Shown: piece by piece, positions 56,955 through 64,000 of the stretch
How the letters are laid out: each line of letters opens with the position of its first letter
How positions within the stretch are numbered: the first letter of the stretch is position 1
Assembly: GCA_030248225.1 (NCBI GenBank)
Contig: JASANE010029188.1
Span: 16,848 to 80,847, forward strand
Reading direction: 5' to 3'
Length of the DNA stretch: 64,000 nt
Source: Trileptium ribeirensis
Lineage: Eukaryota; Nematoda; Enoplea; Enoplida; Thoracostomopsidae
The notes under the pieces: model-generated
What the model saw: only the letters and a program-made list of their open reading frames with translations
The model's database searches: none
Told to the model about the DNA's origin: nothing
Position numbers and translations under genes: made by a program

Positions 56955-59900
56955 CTCATCACTGTACATTATATGTAATAAATTGTGCGGGAAAGGATTA
57001 AACAACGTCAAGGCCATCGCTCTGTTAACCCTTCCAGCACAATATACAACGTATATAACAGAGGAATTTACAACGCGAGAGCAAATACAATAGTTGTTTT
57101 TTGGACTTTCAAAATAGCGTTTCTGTTGTGAGATTCAAGATTTTTATGACAGTTATCACTACGAAGATTAATTGGTAAGCTTCAAAATTTAAATAAATCA
57201 GCTTTCTAAATTTCCACTGCGCTGCCAGGGCAGCACTTACTCGAAAGTGATATTTTACTTACTAGTGTATTCAAGAGTTATGCAGAAAATGATAACTTTA
57301 CATTGCAATGTTTTTAGGACTACAAATAACATTAAATGTTTAGCACAGAATTGTTTATCTCTACAGCGGAGCTGAATGTTAGTTTATAAGAAGGTAATAA
57401 CAAAATCGCGTGACCAATTGCCCTTCCAATATACCAAGCGTGAAATCTCCTTCAAACTGCAGTTTCTAATGAGGGATTTATGTGACCTTCGTTTTTTGGA
57501 CGCATCTAAATAATTTTCCTACCCCAGATAGATTGATTTTAAAGATTCAATATTAAAATTATACCCCAAATTTTCGTTATATCCGAAATATTTATAATAT
57601 TTTGTCACAGTGATAAGAATTAATGAACTCCCTCCTTGCCGTGAACCCATTTTGTGCCAATTGCGCTGCCATGGTTACTGCTTGTCACACGACGTTAGCC
57701 TATTGCTGCAAAAATTTTATGCGCGCATTCGGCTACTAGCCTGCCTTCCAAGGGGATGGGTGATACCCCAAGGGAGTCCGAGCACCAGGGAGAAAATCCT
57801 TCTGTCTCCACTCCTATGATCACGCATAAGTTGAATCCATAACGCCAAAGTGAATTAACCCTATGATCATATGGACAGTTGGAATCGCTTCAATCAAGAC
57901 TGCCTACACCACTTATAAAAGAGTTTCATTACAGAAAACGATATATCGGATGATGACTACCAACTTGCCAGAGAACGGTGCTATAAAATGAATATTGAAA
58001 AATTTTGATGAGTACCTTGACTTGTATATATTGACAGTCGTTGTAATGTGTTATTTGATGTATTTGAAAATTTGAGAACTTTTCGTTGAATAATTGTCTG
58101 GTCCCATGTAACTCTATACAGTATTTGTAGAGATGCTTGCATACAGCTGTCGGAGGTCAAACTACAGTTATTGATTGATCCACGCATGTACGTATTCTTG
58201 AACAGGGTATTTGAGGAAGTATCTCCATGATTTGTCATGGATATGCCAAAGCAAACGACAATACAAATATACCGAAAGATTTAACAACTTAATAGCCGGT
58301 ACTTATACACTGTACTGAAATGGCAACGGTCTGCAAAGGTGGACTATGATACAGACCTTATCAAAGGTGGTTTTAATTGGATTGAGGATTGAAAGCTCCC
58401 GTCATTAGAATAGGACAGCGATGGAGGCTGCGTATTATAAGTATATTTAGATTTTTATGACCATTTACATAGCATTTATTCAGATTACCGTTTAGAGCCA
58501 GAGTAATCGGAGAGAGGTGATCAAACGTTATCTCCGTACTGTCAGGAAGTTAAGAAAATTTACTGTGAAAACCGCAGTCGTCAAGAAACTTGTTCCAAAT
58601 CTAAATAGGAAAATAATATATATTATTAATGAAAGAAACCACAAACTATGTACTGACTTAGGGCTAAATGTTACAAAAATTCACTAATAGTTCAATTCCG
58701 GCGAAGTGAATGGATGGAGTCATGCATAATATTTAACACAAATAAAACGTAATGCGAAAAGGTCTTTCAAAAGAATTTATTTAAACTTCTCAACAATTCC
58801 AATTTTGTAAAACCACCGAAAACATCAGTGTATTTAGAGATATTCAGTTAGTTAATTATCCTAAATAGTTTTCAAACTATTCGCTAAAATCCAAGATATG
58901 ACGAAGTACAATTTTTGACGAAAATCCGATCTATATCAGCAAAAAGTATAGTATCTTACTCAGGATATCAATCTATGTAACGTTTTACTGTCGTAGATCT
59001 TTTAAAAATGCTTGTGTATGGGTTACCGTTATAACCACATTAAATCTAGGTTTAACTGTAGACCGCTTTTTCAAATACAGAAACGAATTTTGTGCTCTGA
59101 AACCTAAAATATGCGCATTTAGAGTGAAGGTTGATAGCAGGCGAGGCTTAACATTAAAAAAGCAGACAGTTTGAGAAGAAGTACTCTTACGATGAAGAGA
59201 CTATGAATACCTGAAATAAGAACAACATTGATAAGAGCACAAAATGCAAAATCTAAAAATAACCACCATAAACCTATAACCTGTTGAATAAACCAAATTA
59301 GCTTGAGCGCCTTCGACGACAATCGATATCTTGTTTTAGACGGTGCTACTTCTGTGCGATACGGTCATTTATTGTGAAATAATGGATTCTTCTGAATAGT
59401 TTGCGTTGTATTATCTTTTCATAAATTGAAACCTGGTAGATTTGAAAGTTTGACATTGTAGTCATTATATATAGAATAAAGAAAGCGATGTTTTGTAATT
59501 GCAAGATGTAAAATACAACATAAAGAATATGAGTGTCTTGTATCGTGCAATTATTGGAAAATATGAATTCGTCAAACTTTTCATACTCATGGAGCATAAA
59601 TGAAAACAATCGTTGAATCGCCACAACCTCTATCATATAAGAACACTGACAAATGTGGAAAATATCTAGTTTTAACCTCTGTATGTTATGAAAAAGTAAC
59701 GAATTTGTTTGATATTTCCGAACTTTATCTAAACATTTGTAGTGATAAATAATAATCTAGTAACACTACTTCAGATTGGTAATAGTTAACGTGGATTTTA
59801 TGCACACAGTTTGCAAACAACGATATGCAATTTTTAAATTAGCGTCTCCGAATCTGTCTAAAAACATGCAAACACAATATGTTACTATACATTTTTAAAA

Positions 59901-62900
59901 CGATGAATAGGACAGCGGGACAAGCAACACTGACTTCTACGGAGCAGAGAGCTGGTTGAAAAAAAAACAAAACAAAAAACTAACACTCTACAAAGATTGT
60001 CCTTAGGACATAGTTGAAGGCGATGACAAGAAAGCCATTTCAACACTATTTTCCAAGCGTTTACAATCCAAAGGCAAACATCCATGCAGTCATCTGAAAT
60101 CCATAACGCAACATACAAACAATCGTGTTCAGTAAAATAATGGGTCTGTAGGTTCCACAGCGTATGATATTATGGAACATCTAGTAATCGATAGCGGGCA
60201 ATTTTCTGCTCTTCGTACAATAGATATTAAGCGATTCCGAAGTGATTATATGCAGGGTGTTCCTACTGGAGCATTAGAAAAAGGAAAACATATACATTGA
60301 AAACAAGTCAGTACCTGGAAACGATTATACTAATAAATATGTCATTTTCTAGGTTTAAGACCTGTGTATTCAAAAATGCCCGACCTTTGCCTTTGTTTGC
60401 CATAGGTTATTACCCTCTTCGTCGCCAGGAGAGCTGGAGTACCTGCCAGGAGCGAGGTGTTAAATTGGCGAATCTGACGCCTCAGTTTAAGACATACCCC
60501 GTATGAGCATGTATGCTAAATGCTTTTTTGTGAGGTGCAAATCAACCGATGATATATAATTAAATGCAAAAAATGTGAATGATTTTTTTGAAAAACTTTG
60601 GATATTGGTATGAAAAATTTGGTGTTAAAATTTGTTCTGTTACAGGTGTATATGATATGAATATGTTTATAGATTTGGTTTTGTTTGTATGATAAGCTGA
60701 GAGACAAGTACGCCATACCATACCTTATAGAATTATTCCCAAGATTGGATTTTAAGCATAAAAATTGGACATTGTCAATATTTAGAACATGGAAAATTGT
60801 AATAACACGAGTAAAATATTTTGCTAACATGTATGATATTTTAATGATATAAAAATAACATAATTTTGAAAGAAAGAAAAACATCTGCACTATATGAAAA
60901 GGATAAATGATATTGACAAACAGTTTAAATGGAAATTACTGTTGTAGAAATGCTAACCTACGGTTTGTATACCAATAGAACCGGAATTTGGCTTTCTATT
61001 GAGTTACAGGCTATTTGGATGTATTGATAAAAGAAAATAGTTTATATTATAAAGCGTAAATTATATTGAACCCAAAATTTTAAACTAATTTTTTTCAGAA
61101 ACGTTTTAGGGGTTCTATAAATGACAGAAGGTAGAGACGTGTTCAAAACTAAACATAAAATTTATTTTGGATTTGAAGCTGTGGATAGTACAGGAAACCC
61201 CATCAGCTAACTAAGTGATAAGGTTTTGTACTTACCTTTACAGTTTATAAAAACATGAAATAGACGATCATTCCTGTTTTTCGAGGACAGATACCGAAAT
61301 CCATGCAGAAACCTAAGACCTTGAAGCACAATCGTAAACTGTGAAACCTAATCGTCGGCCATTAGAGCGCAAAATAGGTAAAATTGTCAGAATGGCATGT
61401 AAAAAACATGAAGAAAACAAGCTAAGATAATAAAATATTTTTAATATGGAAAGTACAGCAATCCTCGGCAGAGAAGCAGAAAATCTGAGCAACAAAAAGA
61501 GATAGAACGCGCTTAACTTGTGGAGTTTAGTAGTGTAAGGGGTTAACAAATAGAGGATGCTGCAACACCTCTGGAGTTTATCATTTCAAAGTATGGCTAT
61601 TTGACGGGTATGAATCATCTTTTTTGAAATTTAAAGTCAAAATCAATGCTAAAGCAAGGTCACGACCACCATCTCACAAACAACCGGCGGTCAAAAACAT
61701 GGAAAACACCAAGATCCTATAAACCTTGTTATAATCCGTAATCAGGTTGGTTACGCAACGCTTATTACGGTTGATTTGAAGATCAACAACGAAATAATAT
61801 CATCGAATCAGCCAACTATCCTCAGAATAGTTAAAATATGTCATACAAATGTCGTTGTACAAAGCCGCAGTGTAAGGGGCAAGTGGGTAACCTATGTAAG
61901 ACAAATTTTCACAAAGAGCTGTAAAGCTCACAGACTGATTAAATTTGGTCCTAGTTGGTTTTCGAAACAAACTAAACCCTTTCAGGATTAGTCTTTATGT
62001 ATTTCGTTTAACGTTTACTTTCAAGCCACTAAACATTTCACAACTGTTGCTCAGTTTCTTAAGGGACCTAGCAAAGTGAGACCACAACAGCGCACATGCA
62101 AACGAAAATACTCGACATATGCTCATCTATCGTAACGATTCGCAGGCTACAATATGTATATTTTGAGTCATTGTTTATGAATGGATTCGTCCCTTGATAT
62201 GCACGCCTTAATGAATCTTTCATGCATGACTTATGAAGAGTATTTAGCATACGTTGAGCGAAGCTTTGCCGGTTGGTGAGCTAAATCTAGATCGTTCGGG
62301 TACAGGACACGTACTGCAAGTCACTAAAGCCCTTTCGGATCTGAGCCATAGAACTACATAAAGCTAGAAAATAACAGCGCTTGGGTAAACATAAAGTGAA
62401 CGTTGAACTCAGTTATCTTAAAGCTTCGCAACGTACAGTGGGTCAATTTGAATCTATTGCGCATGAAAGCGTTTAACCTTAAAGGGAAACGGCTGCATTA
62501 AAATAGCGAACAGCATTCAATTTTTCAAATTGCTGAAAACGAACATGTTGCTAAGTAGGTTAACCTCCTGGCTTGTTTACCTGTCTAGGCCTTTTCCAAG
62601 TGACAGCCAACTCGCGTAATATATTCTTAAAATTCGTAACACTTTCCCAACAATGTGTTATGCCTGCATGCAAGTATACAGTCAAATCGTCCACATCGGT
62701 TTGAACAAGGCATTAATCAGGGTTCATCAACCATTAAAAGAAGTTATCGCAAAAAATTTACTATTTTTACGTAGAAATGAAAGCAGAAACGTGCAATATT
62801 CAACTTTCGTAACGCGCATATGTTTTTTCTGATCCCTAGTAACATTTTGTTAAACAAGGTAACAATGCTACGATGTAACATATAAAATTCATATCTTTAT

Positions 62901-62990
62901 TCTTGTAAATTTTTTGGACAAGATTTCAGCTATAAGTTATTGTTCTTACGGTTTTTGAAATACGTTTTAATGCAAATGCCACTGTGACAC
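56955..62990. other. no gene or element recognised
   Basis: Six kilobases of AT-rich sequence without terminal repeats, RNA genes or ORFs with a known motif. The largest frames are 124 codons at 60,516-60,890 and 96 codons at 59,346-59,636, both minus strand; they are rich in F, I, Y and L, as expected from AT-rich DNA. If the integrase at 63 kb marks a Polinton, part of this stretch could be its eroded body, but nothing seen supports that directly. Confidence 0.4.
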
Positions 62991-63013
62991 AAGATTTTCC
63001 AAAACTCTAACTG

Positions 63014-63950
63014 TTATAATAGCCACAAAACATATGCCAAGTGCCAAGGTATTTTGGTCTTGCGTGTACGCATAATTTTCTCAATTTTATACGAGTCACC
63101 CACTGCTTTAACGTTTTGCAGCTCTTGCTTATAAAATCTTCCCAATATAGTTTCCTTATTTACATCTTCAGGCTTGTAAACTGGAGGATTGAATGGTAGT
63201 TGTTTACTTATTGTAAACACTTCACGCGACCACAGCTGATTAAAGCCACGTTCGAAAGGAAGTCGTTCAGTGGAAACACGTACAATATCGCCTAGTTGAA
63301 ATTTATGTCGAACATCAATGTCATTAGCTGGAAATATCTTCTCTCGTATAGCGTTTTCGTCGTCTACTGTCACTTCAGTGGGAATAAATCCATAACTATT
63401 TTCGGTGTTATTATAACATGAACAATTTCGACTGCAACTTGTCTATATATCGTTTAGTGTTATTAGCTGTTGAATAGTTGTAAATTTTTACCTTTTAAAG
63501 TTCGCATAAACACGCTCAGCCATACGTGCCTTTTAACGTTCCTTTATTCTTGCGGTGTATAGATTAATGCCTCTTCTCTTCCAAAAATCATAAAATTAAA
63601 TTATTTTACAAACTCTTCACCGTTATATCTTTGAAGGTTATCGGGTATAGGATTGCCGAAGATTGTTTTTAGTGTTGCAAAAATGGTATTCGCCTGCTTT
63701 GCTTTTTACTGGAAAAACCAATGCATAGTTTGAAAACAATTAATCACAACAAGCATTACTTGAAACCATAGTTGTAAGTAAAAAGGTTCGACATGTCAGC
63801 TAAGTCCGCTTGACAGAGATCACGCACAGTCTTTTACTGTGGTACGACGTCTCTTAAATCTAAGTCGTCGGGGTTTGTGTGACGTGTGTGTCTTGTGCTA
63901 GTAACAAGTCTTCTACTTCTCCTAAATTAACATTAACAACAAGCTTTTCG
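63014..63950 (-). pseudogene. decayed Polinton/Maverick-type integrase
   Basis: Reading leftward on the minus strand: an RRLRFKRRR-like basic stretch near 63,870; QADLADMSNLFTYN near 63,812 with the first catalytic Asp; then NLQRYNGEEF near 63,632, where the second catalytic Asp (usually TDxGxEF) is a Tyr. After 35 residues comes AERVYANFKR near 63,525 with the catalytic Glu. YNNTENSYGFIPTEVT near 63,410 follows, and finally an intact frame to 63,014 holding the SH3/chromo-like C-terminal part (FQLGDIVRVS, FERGFNQLWSREVF, GRFYKQELQNV). Several stops and frame changes break the upstream half. These integrases insert Polinton DNA. Other Polinton genes (DNA polymerase, capsid, ATPase) are not seen in the window. 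Confidence 0.8.
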
Positions 63951-64000
63951 ACCTCATGATACAATTTTAGTGCTGTAAGAAACCAGCAACATTAGCTGCA

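Noticed and set aside
57610..57819. ORF with GWVIPQGSPSTREK and several Cys residues
   Set aside because: No family recognised, no splice sites or neighbours support it.
60516..60890. 124-codon minus-strand ORF rich in hydrophobic residues
   Set aside because: Composition is what AT-rich DNA yields by chance; no motif or membrane-protein family recognised.

Overview
The window looks like transposon-rich, gene-poor nuclear DNA from an invertebrate animal. It is AT-rich, has no operons and shows GT-AG introns. The mobile-element mix is typical of invertebrates: LINE, Penelope-type, Ty3, Polinton, hAT, Merlin/ISXO2 and Helentron-like pieces. I cannot name the species. A few unspliced-looking A/C-rich segments with splice donors (28.0-28.4 kb, 33.5-34.0 kb) resemble arthropod 5' untranslated exons, so part of the window may be introns of a large host gene. 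No confident host coding exon was found, and no functional RNA gene.

Layout. 0-9 kb: a Helentron-like repeat (called R3 here) carrying a nested 325-bp MITE, a decayed GIY-YIG endonuclease, two decayed LINE reverse-transcriptase tails (4.6-5.5 kb plus strand, 7.7-8.2 kb minus strand) and small tandem repeats. 10-17 kb: an LTR-like repeat, 169-bp tandem repeats, then a cluster of hAT-like non-autonomous elements (ends CAGGGAGTAACCGG...), two of them fused head to head, one interrupted by a second element family with CTGGCCTG ends. 17.8-19.9 kb: an ISXO2/Merlin-type transposase gene broken by a base insertion and by a 1,154-bp hAT MITE that left an 8-bp target duplication.

23.0-27.75 kb holds the main object: a complete 4,762-bp DNA transposon with perfect 28-bp terminal inverted repeats, several subterminal copies of the same motif, and a two-exon gene of about 802 codons. 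The gene joins an N-terminal PWWP-like domain, an acidic linker, a Cys-containing segment and an RNase-H-like transposase region with a GQNRN motif. The C-terminus appears frameshifted, so this copy may be dead.

28-46 kb: more R3 copies, two hAT MITEs with recognisable target duplications, an RT fragment, and a collapsed Ty3-like element (gag piece plus integrase tail) running into a second PWWP-domain reading frame at 42.1-42.6 kb. 46-57 kb: the longest R3 copy, a second CTGGCCTG element with a perfect 5-bp duplication, minisatellites, and a repeat next to two opposed tRNA-like (SINE-type) modules. 57-63 kb: nothing recognisable. 63.0-63.95 kb: a decayed Polinton/Maverick-type integrase on the minus strand.

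All similarity statements come from reading motifs by eye. No database search was run. Repeat boundaries without a terminal repeat or target duplication are approximate.
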